This document shows positions 7,975-17,212 of a DNA stretch of 64,000 nt, one piece after another (the first letter of the stretch is position 1; each line of letters starts with the position of its first letter). This DNA is from JACCWM01 sp040393065 (GTDB taxonomy: Bacteria > Myxococcota_A > Bradymonadia > Bradymonadales > Bradymonadaceae), in assembly GCA_040393065.1 (NCBI GenBank), contig JBEBUW010000004.1, positions 27,439-91,438 of the forward strand, given 5' to 3'. A program made the translations under genes and the position numbers. Below the pieces are notes generated by a model. The model was not told the DNA's origin. It made no database searches and saw only the letters and a list, made by a program, of their open reading frames with translations.

Positions 7975-10722
7975 TTAATCTCGTGCTTCGGCTGCACGAG
8001 CCCATTCGAGCAATAGCTGCCCGATTTCCGGCTGATCATGAAATCCGCCAAACATTCCCGCTCCCGGACCTTCCGCAAATAGCGGCACAAAATTTGCGGA
8101 ATGAGGCCCGCCAATCCGAACCCTCTGATTGGCTGCAGTCACCGCCCAGGAATACTGCAGACTAATAGTCGGCGAAGCATACTCACCCTGTAAGGCCGTA
8201 TCGGATAACCCTTCGTTACGATGAATCTTATCGATTGCCACCGGCAGCATCGGAACATCAAACGAGCCACCACACTGTTTGGCAGCACCACAGCGGCCCT
8301 TCGCAAACAGATAATGATTATCCAGAATCGAAAGCGTGTGATCATGATCGGCCGTTACAATCACCAACGTATTCTGATGCTTACGTGCATATTCCAGCGC
8401 CACCTGCACGGCTTCATCAAAATCCACGATCTCATCGATCAGCGCCTGACTACGATCCAGAGCATGCTGTGCCCAGTCGATCTGCCCGCCTTCGATCATA
8501 AGAAAAAAACCACGTTCACTATTTTCCAGTGCATCAATAGCCGTCCGCGTCATTCGAGCCAGAGACGGAACCGCAGCATCATGACCCCGCCGTTCAGCAG
8601 CCGGCGGAAGTGCTCCACCCGCAAGCAAACGCACAATCGGCTGCTCTTTACTGGCCACCGCATCATCCCAGCCCAGTTCTACATGCACGCCACTTTCCTG
8701 CAGCTCAGCAATACCACGAGCGCCAAATGCATTCGCGCCGCCACCTGCGACGAAATCAATCCCATCCGAGCCTTCGATACGTTCGCGAAAGTTCTGAAAC
8801 TGCCCCGCAATTGTTTTCTCATGACGGCGATCAGGCACATGCGCATAAAACGCCGCCGGCGTGGCGTGCGTTAACGTCGTGGTCGTCACAAATCCCGTCC
8901 GCAACCCGCGCCTTTCTGCCTGTTCCAGAACACTTTCCACACTCTCCAGCACGCCATCCACCGGCCGCATACCCACAGCACCCGAGCGCGTTCGATGTCC
9001 ACTTGCCAGAGCCGTCGCCGTTGCTGCTGAATCATTCACCACACGATCCGTACCATGCGTTGCGACAAGTCCCCGGACCGGCATCGTCAACATTTCCAGC
9101 GAACCATGCACATAATAGGCAGCTGTCAGTGCATCGACCCCCAAACCGTCCCCGATCAACAAAATAACGTTTTCAGGTCGCTCCAGGTTCAGATGCAAAC
9201 TTTCATCCTTCGACAGCTCCACATTTTCAACGCCCGCAACACTACTTTCCCGAACGAGCTCGATCAGCCTCTGACCCAGATCCGCATTGTCTTTCACCGC
9301 CGCCACAGACGCTGCTTTGGGCCCCTGCGCAAAAATCGGCACCATCGTCGCCGTATGCGCTGCTGAAAAACGCTGACCAGGCTCCAAATAAGGTCGGCTC
9401 GCGATCGAGAGATGACCAAAATCCGTTGTAAAACGCCGATCACGAGCTTCCTGCGGACCAAACGCATAGCGTTGCTCGATAGCCTGCTCCGCACTGATTT
9501 CACGAACCGAAGCAGCATTCTCTACACCCAGCCCAATATGATGAGCCGTCGATGGAAACTTCTGCGGCAGCCCATCCTTCCCGGCAGGAGGCGCGACCGA
9601 CTGATCTGCTTTCTCCTGACCGCCCAACGCCTGGATATAGAGCGACAAATACGCCGGATCGAGCACATTCATCCCCCCCGTTTCATGATCTGCCGTCACC
9701 ACTACCAGCGTATCGTCGCGGCCAGCTGCGTACGCAAGCGCCACGCCAACGGCCTGATCCATATCCAGCGTTTCAGCAACGACCGTCACACCATCCGCAT
9801 CATGCCCACCCCAGTCGATCATCGAGCCTTCCACCATCAGAAAAAACCCCTGTTCGTTCTCTCGATCCAGCGTTTCAATCGCAACCTGCGTCATTTCCGC
9901 AAGGCTCATCCCCCGCTCGCCACTTAATACAGGCGGCATATCCGAAGGATGCATCAATCCCACCAGCTTCGTCACACCTGTCTGCTGCGCTGCCGTAATC
10001 TCCTCGGGCGTGCGCGCAATCGTGTAACCCCGCTCCTGCATCACGCCAAACAAATCGACTTCATCCTTGCGCGCCTCAAAAAACCTTGTCCCCGCACCCA
10101 GCAATACATCTACACCCGAGCGACTCATATCCAGCGCAATGCTTTCGTACGAATTCCGATGACTCCGATGCGCTCCAAATGCAGCCGGCGTCGCATGCGT
10201 AATTCTCGTCGTTGCAACCAGCCCGGTTCGCAAACCAGATTCACGCGCAACCTCGATCACCGACTTCAAATGCCTTGTCGCATCTTCTTCGTCCGCTTCC
10301 GACGTCCCCGGCTGTACGCTCACCCCTTCAAAATGCGTCTTATGCCCTGTCGCCAGCGCCGTCGCACTCGCCGCAGAATCAGTGGTAATAAACTCATACT
10401 CATGCGTCGTTGCCAGACCTACGTACGGCATTTTCAACATATGCAATGGCTTACCATGCGCATAGGTCGCAGCCGTAACCGCGCCCACACCCATTCCATC
10501 GCCGATCACCAAAATAATCCGCTTCGGCGCGCGCTCAGCCTGTGCAACCTGGCTTATTGATTGCTCGGCCGTTTCCACAGAGGCCTGCGTATGTACTGGA
10601 TCCGTTTTGCCCGGCCGCGCACATCCCGCCCAAATTATCAACATCACCACAAAAACACCGCACCAGGCCATAGCACGCCCGGAAAATCCCTTGTTCACTG
10701 CCCGAATCCTCCACAACTTCAT
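7975..10722 (-). CDS. tandem-duplicated alkaline phosphatase lipoprotein
   Basis: Two complete alkaline phosphatase domains in one 915-residue chain; the enzyme family is usually a single domain of 400-550 residues that hydrolyses phosphomonoesters outside the cytoplasm. The lipoprotein signal ends IWAGC (Cys34). Domain 1 (about 68-490) has IGDGMG, the nucleophile motif TDSAAS, EGSMIDWGGH, TADHETGG and AHTATMVP. Domain 2 (about 519-915) has IGDGLG, NDSAAT, EGGQIDWAQH, TADHDHT and GPHSANFVP. The nucleophile Ser and all metal-binding Asp/His/Glu therefore look intact in both, so both may be active. The region after TADH differs between halves, suggesting specialisation. It lies 30 bases after a lipoprotein gene on the same strand. 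Confidence 0.93.
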   Translation of the reverse strand: MKLWRIRAVNKGFSGRAMAWCGVFVVMLIIWAGCARPGKTDPVHTQASVETAEQSISQVAQAERAPKRIILVIGDGMGVGAVTAATYAHGKPLHMLKMPYVGLATTHEYEFITTDSAASATALATGHKTHFEGVSVQPGTSEADEEDATRHLKSVIEVARESGLRTGLVATTRITHATPAAFGAHRSHRNSYESIALDMSRSGVDVLLGAGTRFFEARKDEVDLFGVMQERGYTIARTPEEITAAQQTGVTKLVGLMHPSDMPPVLSGERGMSLAEMTQVAIETLDRENEQGFFLMVEGSMIDWGGHDADGVTVVAETLDMDQAVGVALAYAAGRDDTLVVVTADHETGGMNVLDPAYLSLYIQALGGQEKADQSVAPPAGKDGLPQKFPSTAHHIGLGVENAASVREISAEQAIEQRYAFGPQEARDRRFTTDFGHLSIASRPYLEPGQRFSAAHTATMVPIFAQGPKAASVAAVKDNADLGQRLIELVRESSVAGVENVELSKDESLHLNLERPENVILLIGDGLGVDALTAAYYVHGSLEMLTMPVRGLVATHGTDRVVNDSAATATALASGHRTRSGAVGMRPVDGVLESVESVLEQAERRGLRTGFVTTTTLTHATPAAFYAHVPDRRHEKTIAGQFQNFRERIEGSDGIDFVAGGGANAFGARGIAELQESGVHVELGWDDAVASKEQPIVRLLAGGALPPAAERRGHDAAVPSLARMTRTAIDALENSERGFFLMIEGGQIDWAQHALDRSQALIDEIVDFDEAVQVALEYARKHQNTLVIVTADHDHTLSILDNHYLFAKGRCGAAKQCGGSFDVPMLPVAIDKIHRNEGLSDTALQGEYASPTISLQYSWAVTAANQRVRIGGPHSANFVPLFAEGPGAGMFGGFHDQPEIGQLLLEWARAAEARD

Positions 10723-10752
10723 TGGGAAACTCTCTTAGAAACCTTCTATCAA

Positions 10753-12417
10753 TCAATGTGGCAGCGTTAACAAAACCTGCCGGGCATCAGAAATCCCCTC
10801 CAGTTCATAAATCTCCTGGGTCGCTGTCACAGCTGCCGAACGCCCCGCCAGCAGCACATACCTTACCAATGCGTCAACTCGTGCCGAAGCCTCATCACTC
10901 GCCCGCGCACGTTTGAGGAAAGTCGCACGGTACCCGTCAAAACTTTCCCCGATCGCCTCCATCACCTTCTCCGCAGCAGCCCTACGCAATCGGCCTTCAA
11001 TCGCTTGCTCTGCAGGCAATTCCGCGAACTTTCCCGCCAGCCCGATGATCGGATGCGAATCATAGGCATCATCGCTGTATTCCACCGACAATTCTCTGGA
11101 CATCACCACCGCTTCGCGGCCATCCCTATGCTCAATTCTGACGTCCACATCGACCAGCCCCGCCATCCAATACGTCGTGACCGAATAACTGTAAATCGAG
11201 TAAACAGGCTCCTCGACAAATCTATCCGTATAATATATCCGATCCCGTAAACGCTGCACCTCTTTACGCCGATACTGAACATCACCATACGCTCGCTCTA
11301 AATCACGCTGAGCTCTTTCCAGACGACTCAAAGCACTCCGCGACTGCGTATCATAGTTGCTATTACGCTCCCGCTCCCGCGCTCTCTCCAGCTCGACCTG
11401 ATAACGCCCGACTTCCCGCTGCTCGTCTGTGGTTCGACGCTCAGCCTGCATCAAACGGCTCTCAGCCTGATACAATTGCCGCTCTAAATTCTCGTACTCC
11501 GGATTCGATAAAGTCCTCGTACCCGACTGATACTCAACACTCTCCGTGCGCGGCAATTGCCGATAATCAAACGCAATAGGCAAAGGCCCAACATACACAT
11601 TCGCATCGACTTCCTGCTCCAAACCATCACGAATCAACTGCACGTAAGGAGAATTCGCGGCTCTAATCTCCGCCGCCGTCCACAGATTCACCGTATTCGC
11701 CGCTGACTCCTGCAATACATGAACCCGGTACAAAAGCTGCGACCGGACAGCCTGCCAGACCCGATCTCTTTCCGCTTGATATAATGGATCTTCATCCAAA
11801 TGCGCCGCTTTTCCGAACAACAAAAGCGCACGCGCCTCATGCCCATCCCTACGTGCACCCAGACCCGTTTCATACAACTTCGCAGCCCAGATCTGCGAAA
11901 TCTCATCGTGCTTCCCGGCAAAATCATACTGCGTACTAAGCGCACTTTCGGAATACTTCTCATACACACGCAAACTATAGGAAAAGTCACCTCGCGCTAG
12001 CCCCGCCTCAGCCGATTCAATCGCCTGCTGCAACAACTTCATCCGAAATTCCTGAACCTCTGGATACGATCCCGAAACCTGAGACGCCCCACTCCATTCC
12101 ACCAGTGCTGCCAGAACATCGCCCTCCGCCAGCCATCTCTCAGCCTCGGCAAGCCGAAGCCGAACCACCTCCGCCCGCGCCGCACGAATCCCCGCAACAG
12201 CTTCTTCGGATTCCGGCCTGGCCTCCAGAGCCTCCTCATAAGCCACCAACGCGGCTTCATACTGCCCGCTTTCAAACAACGCATCGCCACGCTTCAAAGC
12301 GCGACTATGCGTACAGCCCACCAGAAACAAAATACAAACAAGACACGCAGCACACTGCAAAGTCCGACGAAGGCCCCTCATTACACGGCGCCGATCTCCC
12401 CGTTCTCCAAGCATCAT
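10753..12417 (-). CDS. TPR-like and coiled-coil lipoprotein
   Basis: Lipoprotein signal with lipobox LVGC, then tetratricopeptide-like helices (ALFESGQYEAALVAYEEAL is a clear repeat, starting near residue 50 of the longest frame) and more helical repeats to about 190. A charged coiled coil of about 90 residues follows, rich in Arg/Glu/Tyr (QAERRTTDEQREVGRYQVEL), then a C-terminal globular part. Probably a periplasmic assembly or stress-related protein; function unknown. The ATG at 12417 has GGAG four bases upstream; others at 12438, 12414 and 12381 are possible. The start is only 24 bases beyond the ribosomal cluster terminator, leaving little room for a promoter. Confidence 0.75.
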   Translation of the reverse strand: MMLGERGDRRRVMRGLRRTLQCAACLVCILFLVGCTHSRALKRGDALFESGQYEAALVAYEEALEARPESEEAVAGIRAARAEVVRLRLAEAERWLAEGDVLAALVEWSGASQVSGSYPEVQEFRMKLLQQAIESAEAGLARGDFSYSLRVYEKYSESALSTQYDFAGKHDEISQIWAAKLYETGLGARRDGHEARALLLFGKAAHLDEDPLYQAERDRVWQAVRSQLLYRVHVLQESAANTVNLWTAAEIRAANSPYVQLIRDGLEQEVDANVYVGPLPIAFDYRQLPRTESVEYQSGTRTLSNPEYENLERQLYQAESRLMQAERRTTDEQREVGRYQVELERARERERNSNYDTQSRSALSRLERAQRDLERAYGDVQYRRKEVQRLRDRIYYTDRFVEEPVYSIYSYSVTTYWMAGLVDVDVRIEHRDGREAVVMSRELSVEYSDDAYDSHPIIGLAGKFAELPAEQAIEGRLRRAAAEKVMEAIGESFDGYRATFLKRARASDEASARVDALVRYVLLAGRSAAVTATQEIYELEGISDARQVLLTLPH

Positions 12418-12440
12418 CCGACTCCATAGCGATTCCATTC

Positions 12441-12478
12441 AAAAAAAATCCCGCCAGGACAGAGTCCTGGCGGGATTT
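12441..12478 (-). terminator. intrinsic terminator of the ribosomal cluster
   Basis: A 14-bp perfect stem (12447..12460 with 12464..12477, core TCCCGCCAGGAC) and a 3-base loop, followed on the minus strand by eight T. It stands 34 bases after the rplQ stop and ends the cluster that starts at rpsL. Confidence 0.95.
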
Positions 12479-12512
12479 TAAATAACATCATCAGCTAAAG
12501 ATAATCTGAAGA

Positions 12513-12992
12513 TTATTCTTCGCCTTCTTCCTCGCCTTCGTCATCAACGAACTGATCACGAATGTGAGCCGGGTAGCGCAGAGCTTCGGTGTTCTCCAGA
12601 GTCGAACCAACCCAGGAAACACGCGTAATCGGTGCGTTGTCCGATGTGCGGTTACCGATCTTGATCAGACGCGTATATCCGCCCTGACGATTCACGATAA
12701 CATCGCGTTTGGCCAGGTCTTCAAACAATTTTCCAACCAGCTCGGCATCACCGATCTGAGCCAGAGCCTGACGGCGAGCATGCAAGGTACCACGCTTGCC
12801 AAGGGTAATGAGACGATCCGTGATCCGGCGCAGTTCTTTCGCTTTCGCATCGGTCGTTTCGATAATTTCATACTTCAAAAGGCTTTTCGCCATATTGTTC
12901 AGCATCGCTTTGCGATGTGATGCGGTTCGGCTAAGCGAACGCCCGGAATTCAAATGTCGCATAATCTCTATCCTTGTGATGCGCGAGGCCAA
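12513..12992 (-). CDS. rplQ: 50S ribosomal protein L17
   Basis: Large-subunit protein near the peptide exit tunnel. The signature MRHLNSGRSLSRTASHRKAM opens the conserved part and SLLKYEIIETTDAKAKELR follows. At 159 residues it is longer than the usual 115-130, because of an acidic tail ending DDEGEEEGEE. It follows rpoA by 33 bases as the last gene before the terminator, the standard order of the alpha operon. The first ATG, giving an N-terminal MASRITRIEI, may be replaced by the internal Met10-11 start of typical L17. Confidence 0.97.
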   Translation of the reverse strand: MASRITRIEIMRHLNSGRSLSRTASHRKAMLNNMAKSLLKYEIIETTDAKAKELRRITDRLITLGKRGTLHARRQALAQIGDAELVGKLFEDLAKRDVIVNRQGGYTRLIKIGNRTSDNAPITRVSWVGSTLENTEALRYPAHIRDQFVDDEGEEEGEE

Positions 12993-13025
12993 TGACCTCT
13001 ACAGTTTCAATGGCCTGACGCGGGC

Positions 13026-14030
13026 TCAAACACCCTCGGCCGATTTTCGTTCAAGCTCTTTTGGCGGCCAGTTGTCAATCCGAATTCCAAGCTCAAGATT
13101 CATCTTCGACAGTACACCCTTGATTTCCTCAAGGGATTTACGACCGAAGTTCTTGGTCTTCAGCAATTCTGCTTCGGACTTCTGTACGAGATCGCCCAGG
13201 TACTTAATTCCTGCGGACTGAAGGCAATTGAACGCACGAACCGTCAACTCCAACTCATCGATCGGCTTAAGCAGGTTTTCATTGAACTCCGGCTCAGCTT
13301 CCTCGAAAACTTCCACAGGCTCCGCAGCCTCATCGAAGTTAATGAAGATCGATACCTGTTCCTTGAGAATTTTCGCAGCATACGCCACCGCATCCTCAGG
13401 AACCACACTACCATCCGTCCACACTTCCAGCGTAAGACGATTATAGTCCGTACGCTGCGCAACACGCGCGTTGGTGATCTGATAGTTCACCTTGCGAATC
13501 GGGCTGAAAAGACTATCGATAGGAATCACACCGATCGGATCATCTTCCGACTTATTGTCTTCTGCCACAACATAGCCACGACCACTCTCAACGGTCAGTT
13601 CCATCCGCAGATGACCCTTCTCGCTGACGGTAGCAATGACATGATCGCGGTTCAGAACCTCGACATTCGCATTCACTGCAATATCAGCACCCGTAACGAC
13701 TTTCGGCCCTTGAACATCAATGGTTACGACCTGTGGATCATGTCCGTGCAACTTCAGGCGCAACTCCTTCAAGTTCAGGATGATGTCAGTAACATCTTCC
13801 TTGACCTCGGGCAGACTCGTAAACTCGTGCAATGCACCATCAATGCGCACTTTGGTTACCGCCGCGCCCATGATGCTGCTCAAAAGAATGCGTCGCAGAG
13901 CGTTCCCCAGCGTGATACCATAGCCGCGCTCAAAAGGTTCGCACACAAATTTTGCATACGTATCCGTTTTTGAGCGAGGATCAATGGTCACCTCGCGAGG
14001 TTTAATTAGTTCTCGCCAGTTTCGGTACAT
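13026..14030 (-). CDS. rpoA: RNA polymerase alpha subunit
   Basis: Assembles the RNA polymerase core. The 334 residues include the N-terminal assembly domain (PFERGYGITLGNALRRILLSS near residue 31) and the C-terminal domain that contacts promoter UP elements and activators (SLEEIKGVLSKMNLELGI near residue 300), joined by an acidic linker from about 235. Length is typical. It is preceded not by rpsD but by two hairpins. Confidence 0.99.
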   Translation of the reverse strand: MYRNWRELIKPREVTIDPRSKTDTYAKFVCEPFERGYGITLGNALRRILLSSIMGAAVTKVRIDGALHEFTSLPEVKEDVTDIILNLKELRLKLHGHDPQVVTIDVQGPKVVTGADIAVNANVEVLNRDHVIATVSEKGHLRMELTVESGRGYVVAEDNKSEDDPIGVIPIDSLFSPIRKVNYQITNARVAQRTDYNRLTLEVWTDGSVVPEDAVAYAAKILKEQVSIFINFDEAAEPVEVFEEAEPEFNENLLKPIDELELTVRAFNCLQSAGIKYLGDLVQKSEAELLKTKNFGRKSLEEIKGVLSKMNLELGIRIDNWPPKELERKSAEGV

Positions 14031-14069
14031 TTACGATGCCTCCGCAACAACGGTTGATAAATCACAGCA

Positions 14070-14131
14070 GGACGGACATCGCACTCTTGCGACATCCATC
14101 CTACCGAAATGATCGAACGCAAACGCTCGAT
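14070..14131 (-). other. two RNA hairpins in the rpsK-rpoA spacer
   Basis: In the minus-strand RNA, 14089..14101 pairs with 14070..14082 over 13 bp (three G-U pairs, 6-base loop). Just upstream of it, 14124..14131 pairs with 14112..14119 over 8 bp (one G-U, 4-base loop). No U-run follows, so they are more likely processing, stability or translational-control elements than terminators. They occupy the position where rpsD normally stands. Confidence 0.6.
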
Positions 14132-14139
14132 GCCGACTC

Positions 14140-14529
14140 TTAAACGCGACGGCGCTTGGGAGGACGGCAACCGTTGTGAGGCAGCGGCGTCACGTCACGA
14201 ATCGCCGTGATCTTCAGCCCTGCCGACTGCAACGAACGCAGAGCAGACTCACGTCCCGGACCCGGTCCCTTCAAATATACAGAGATCGTCTTCAGACCAT
14301 GCTCCTGAGCTTTACGCGCTGCATCCTCAGCCGCAATACCGGCAGCATACGGCGTGGACTTTTTGGAGCCCTTAAAACCGCGTGCACCTGCACTGGACCA
14401 CGACAGAGCGTTGCCGGAGGCATCCGTCAACGTCACCAATGTGTTGTTAAACGTCGCGTGAACGTGCGCAATGCCCGTCTGGACATTTTTGCGAACCTTG
14501 CGCTTGATTTTGGTCTTACCTTTTACCAT
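14140..14529 (-). CDS. rpsK: 30S ribosomal protein S11
   Basis: Platform protein of the small subunit contacting 16S rRNA near the 3' end. The 129 residues include the family signature HVHATFNNTLVTLTDASGNA near 23 and the C-terminal DVTPLPHNGCRPPKRRRV. Preceded by rpsM with a 113-base spacer, longer than usual. Confidence 0.98.
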   Translation of the reverse strand: MVKGKTKIKRKVRKNVQTGIAHVHATFNNTLVTLTDASGNALSWSSAGARGFKGSKKSTPYAAGIAAEDAARKAQEHGLKTISVYLKGPGPGRESALRSLQSAGLKITAIRDVTPLPHNGCRPPKRRRV

Positions 14530-14642
14530 GACTCAAACTCTCCCATGCGCCCATATAACAGGGCCAACCACTGCAGGTGGGTTTCCACCGCTCACGACCT
14601 GATCCCCGATACCCGAGGACTGTCGGTTGACTATTCTCAATC

Positions 14643-15011
14643 TCAGCGCTTCTTACGAGCCATCGCACGGCGGGGCCCACGACGCGTACGCGCATTGGTC
14701 TTCGTGCGTTGTCCACGTACCGGAAGGTTACGACGATGTCGCAGCCCACGATAGCAGCCCAGGTCTTTCAGACGCTTAATATTCATCTGAACTTCGCGAC
14801 GAAGATCACCTTCCACCTTATAGTGGTTCTCGATGACTTCGCGAATTGCGCGAACTTCGTTTTCGGTCAAATCGTCTGCCTGTGAAGCTCCGTCAATCTC
14901 AGCGCGGGCAAGAATTTCCTTGGCCTTCGCACGTCCGATTCCGTAAATATAGGTCAGAGCGATATCAATGCGTTTTTTACGCGGTAAGTCGACACCAGCA
15001 ATACGTGCCAC
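14643..15011 (-). CDS. rpsM: 30S ribosomal protein S13
   Basis: Head protein of the 30S subunit that contacts the P-site tRNA and L5. The 122-residue sequence starts ARIAGVDLPRKKRIDIALTY, has the helix-two-turn-helix IYGIGRAKA, the signature GLRHRRNLPVRGQRTKTNAR, and a basic tail ending RAMARKKR. Confidence 0.98.
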   Translation of the reverse strand: MARIAGVDLPRKKRIDIALTYIYGIGRAKAKEILARAEIDGASQADDLTENEVRAIREVIENHYKVEGDLRREVQMNIKRLKDLGCYRGLRHRRNLPVRGQRTKTNARTRRGPRRAMARKKR

Positions 15012-15085
15012 GTGAATCTCCTACTCTTATTATGGGTCCTGGCTTCTGAGCTCATGCTCTTTACGCCAGTTTCTCAAAGGACCGT

Positions 15086-15199
15086 TTATCCCTGCCGTTG
15101 TTTGTGCCGAGGATTGATGCAGATCACACGTACAACACCTTTGCGGCGGATGATCTTACAATTATCACAAATTTTCTTTACTGATGGCCTGACTTTCAT
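15086..15199 (-). CDS. rpmJ: 50S ribosomal protein L36 (zinc form)
   Basis: A 37-residue gene: it begins MKVRPSVKKICDNCKIIRRK and ends in NPRHKQRQG. The zinc ligands C11, C14, C27 and H32 are all present, so this is the zinc-binding C+ form. It lies between infA and rpsM, its standard place in the spc/alpha junction. Confidence 0.97.
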   Translation of the reverse strand: MKVRPSVKKICDNCKIIRRKGVVRVICINPRHKQRQG

Positions 15200-15304
15200 G
15201 ACCAGTCTCCTTCGTTCGTTATTTCGCACGCGCCCGCTCTGAAACCAGAACAGACGGAAGTCCTAAAATATACTCTACCTGCATCCAGGCCGAATAAGCT
15301 GAAA

Positions 15305-15523
15305 TTACTTCTCGCGGTATACGATGCGCCCACGTGTCAAATCATACGGCGAAAGCTCCACCGTGACCGTATCGCCAGGAAGAATTCGAATAAAGTGCAT
15401 TCTCATCTTGCCGGAAATATGCGCAAGCACCTGATGACCGTTTTCCAGTTCTACACGAAACATGGCGTTCGGCAGTGGTTCGATGACCTTGCCCTGGACT
15501 TCGATTGCCTCTTCTTTCGCCAT
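15305..15523 (-). CDS. infA: translation initiation factor IF-1
   Basis: Single OB-fold protein that binds the A site of the 30S subunit during initiation. All 72 residues align with the family: MAKEEAIEVQGKVIEPLPNA, then FRVELENGHQVLAHISGKMR and a tail ending LTRGRIVYREK. A longer overlapping frame ending at 15342 is out of phase and not real. Confidence 0.98.
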   Translation of the reverse strand: MAKEEAIEVQGKVIEPLPNAMFRVELENGHQVLAHISGKMRMHFIRILPGDTVTVELSPYDLTRGRIVYREK

Positions 15524-15626
15524 AAAATAACACCTTCAATTCAAGTAACGAATGTCGACGTCGCGGATCACTCGTCCGAAGCGTCAGGATAGAACCACAC
15601 GCGACAAGGGGGCGTTAAATACACAC

Positions 15627-16421
15627 TCAATTGCGCGAAGTCAAGACGATTGGACCATTCTCTGTAATCGCAACCGTATGTTCAAAATGTGCCGACATCG
15701 ATCCATCGGCTGTTGTGATGGTCCAGCCATCTTTCGTGCGTTTTGTCCGCCCGGTGCCAAGGTTTAGCATCGGCTCAATTGCCAATACCATACCTGGCCT
15801 AAGTCGTGGCCCACTCACAGGTTTGTAGCCGTGAGGCACATAATTTGGGACCTGTGGATCTTCATGAAGATCCCGGCCGATCCCATGACCGACAAAATCA
15901 CGAACAATTCCATAACCAAAAGGCTTTACGATCCGTTCGACAGCAGCACCGATCTCATGCAGCCGCCGATCGACTTTGCATTGGGCGATCGCTTCCGCAA
16001 GAGCTCGCTGGGTGATCTCTAAAAGTTGAGCCACCTCTGCCGAAACCTCGCCAACCGCCAACGTCCTGGCGCTATCTCCGTAAAACCCTTCAAAAACACA
16101 TCCGAAATCTACCGAGACAATATCACCGGAAGCCAGAACCTGATCGGCAGATGGAATCCCATGCACGATCGCATCATTGACCGATGTGCAGAGAACTCCC
16201 GGAAACGGTGCCCCACCGCTATCACTTGGATAACCCAAAAACGCGCTAGAAGCACCGCGACTTCTCATGACATCATGCGCGATCTCATCAAGCTGCAAAG
16301 TAGTTACACCAGGAGCAACATGTGCCTCCACAGCATCAAGCACCTCGCACACGATCGCGCCTGCCTGTGCCATGATGGCAATTTCTTCCTTACTTTTTAA
16401 CAATATCTGAGAGCGCGCCAT
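15627..16421 (-). CDS. map: methionine aminopeptidase type I
   Basis: Removes the initiator Met from nascent proteins. The 264 residues carry the dinuclear metal ligands of the family: Asp in SVDFGC and GDSARTLAVG, His in FVGHGIGRDLHEDP, Glu in AIEPML, and a final Glu in SAHFEHTVAIT. Type I because the type II insert is absent. Located between adk and infA as in most spc operons. Confidence 0.97.
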   Translation of the reverse strand: MARSQILLKSKEEIAIMAQAGAIVCEVLDAVEAHVAPGVTTLQLDEIAHDVMRSRGASSAFLGYPSDSGGAPFPGVLCTSVNDAIVHGIPSADQVLASGDIVSVDFGCVFEGFYGDSARTLAVGEVSAEVAQLLEITQRALAEAIAQCKVDRRLHEIGAAVERIVKPFGYGIVRDFVGHGIGRDLHEDPQVPNYVPHGYKPVSGPRLRPGMVLAIEPMLNLGTGRTKRTKDGWTITTADGSMSAHFEHTVAITENGPIVLTSRN

Positions 16422-16451
16422 GAACTTTCCAGCTAAATACAGTGATTGAAT

Positions 16452-17099
16452 TCACTGCGAAACAGCATCAACCACCGATTCTTCCACTTCGTCCGGAGAA
16501 CGCTCGCCGTCAATATCAACCAGCACGCCTTTAGAACGATAGAATTCGACAAGAGGATTAGTCTGTTTCCAGTAAGCTTCAAGCCGATTCAAAATGGTTG
16601 CTTCCTGATCGTCCTCACGCTTCACAAGACCAACATGCCCACATACGTCGCAGGTATTTGCTACTTTCGGAGCATTAAAAATCTCGTGATACACAGCACC
16701 ACAGCTCGGACAACTGATCCGACCACCAAGGCGTCGAACTACTTCTTGATCCGAAACCTTAATATTCAGTACCGCATCCAGATCAAGCCCCATATCGGCA
16801 AGCGCTTCGGCCTGCGCACGAGTGCGCGGAAAACCGTCTAGAATAAACCCCTGCGCGCCTTTCTCACCGCCCAGGCAATCGCGAACAATGCCGATTACGA
16901 CGTCATCCGGAACAAGTTCCCCGGCATCCATATAACGACCCGCTTCCACGCCCAGCGGAGTAGCTTCCCGCCGCGCTTCGCGCAACATATCGCCCGTCGA
17001 AACATGAGGAACCGAAAGCCTTTCAGAAAGCATTTTAGCCTGCGTTCCTTTTCCTGCCCCCGGCGGTCCAAGCATCATCAATCGTTTTTTTGCCATCAT
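16452..17099 (-). CDS. adk: adenylate kinase (zinc-lid form)
   Basis: Interconverts ATP plus AMP with two ADP. P-loop GPPGAGKGTQ near residue 11, AMP-binding region, and signature GFILDGFPRTRAQA near 84. The LID domain has CPSC and CDVC pairs, which indicate a structural zinc as in Bacillus-type enzymes. The ATG at 17099 has AGG five bases upstream; a GTG at 17105 and ATG at 17096 are also in frame. Follows secY. Confidence 0.97.
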   Translation of the reverse strand: MMAKKRLMMLGPPGAGKGTQAKMLSERLSVPHVSTGDMLREARREATPLGVEAGRYMDAGELVPDDVVIGIVRDCLGGEKGAQGFILDGFPRTRAQAEALADMGLDLDAVLNIKVSDQEVVRRLGGRISCPSCGAVYHEIFNAPKVANTCDVCGHVGLVKREDDQEATILNRLEAYWKQTNPLVEFYRSKGVLVDIDGERSPDEVEESVVDAVSQ

Positions 17100-17212
17100 C
17101 CGCACCTGCCAAAAATTTGTGAAAAAATATCGGACAGACCCATCATCCTTTGGGCAAAGGAGATGGGTCTGTTCAATGCGATCGCAGTCTGACCGAGCTA
17201 CAACCAGAGGAA

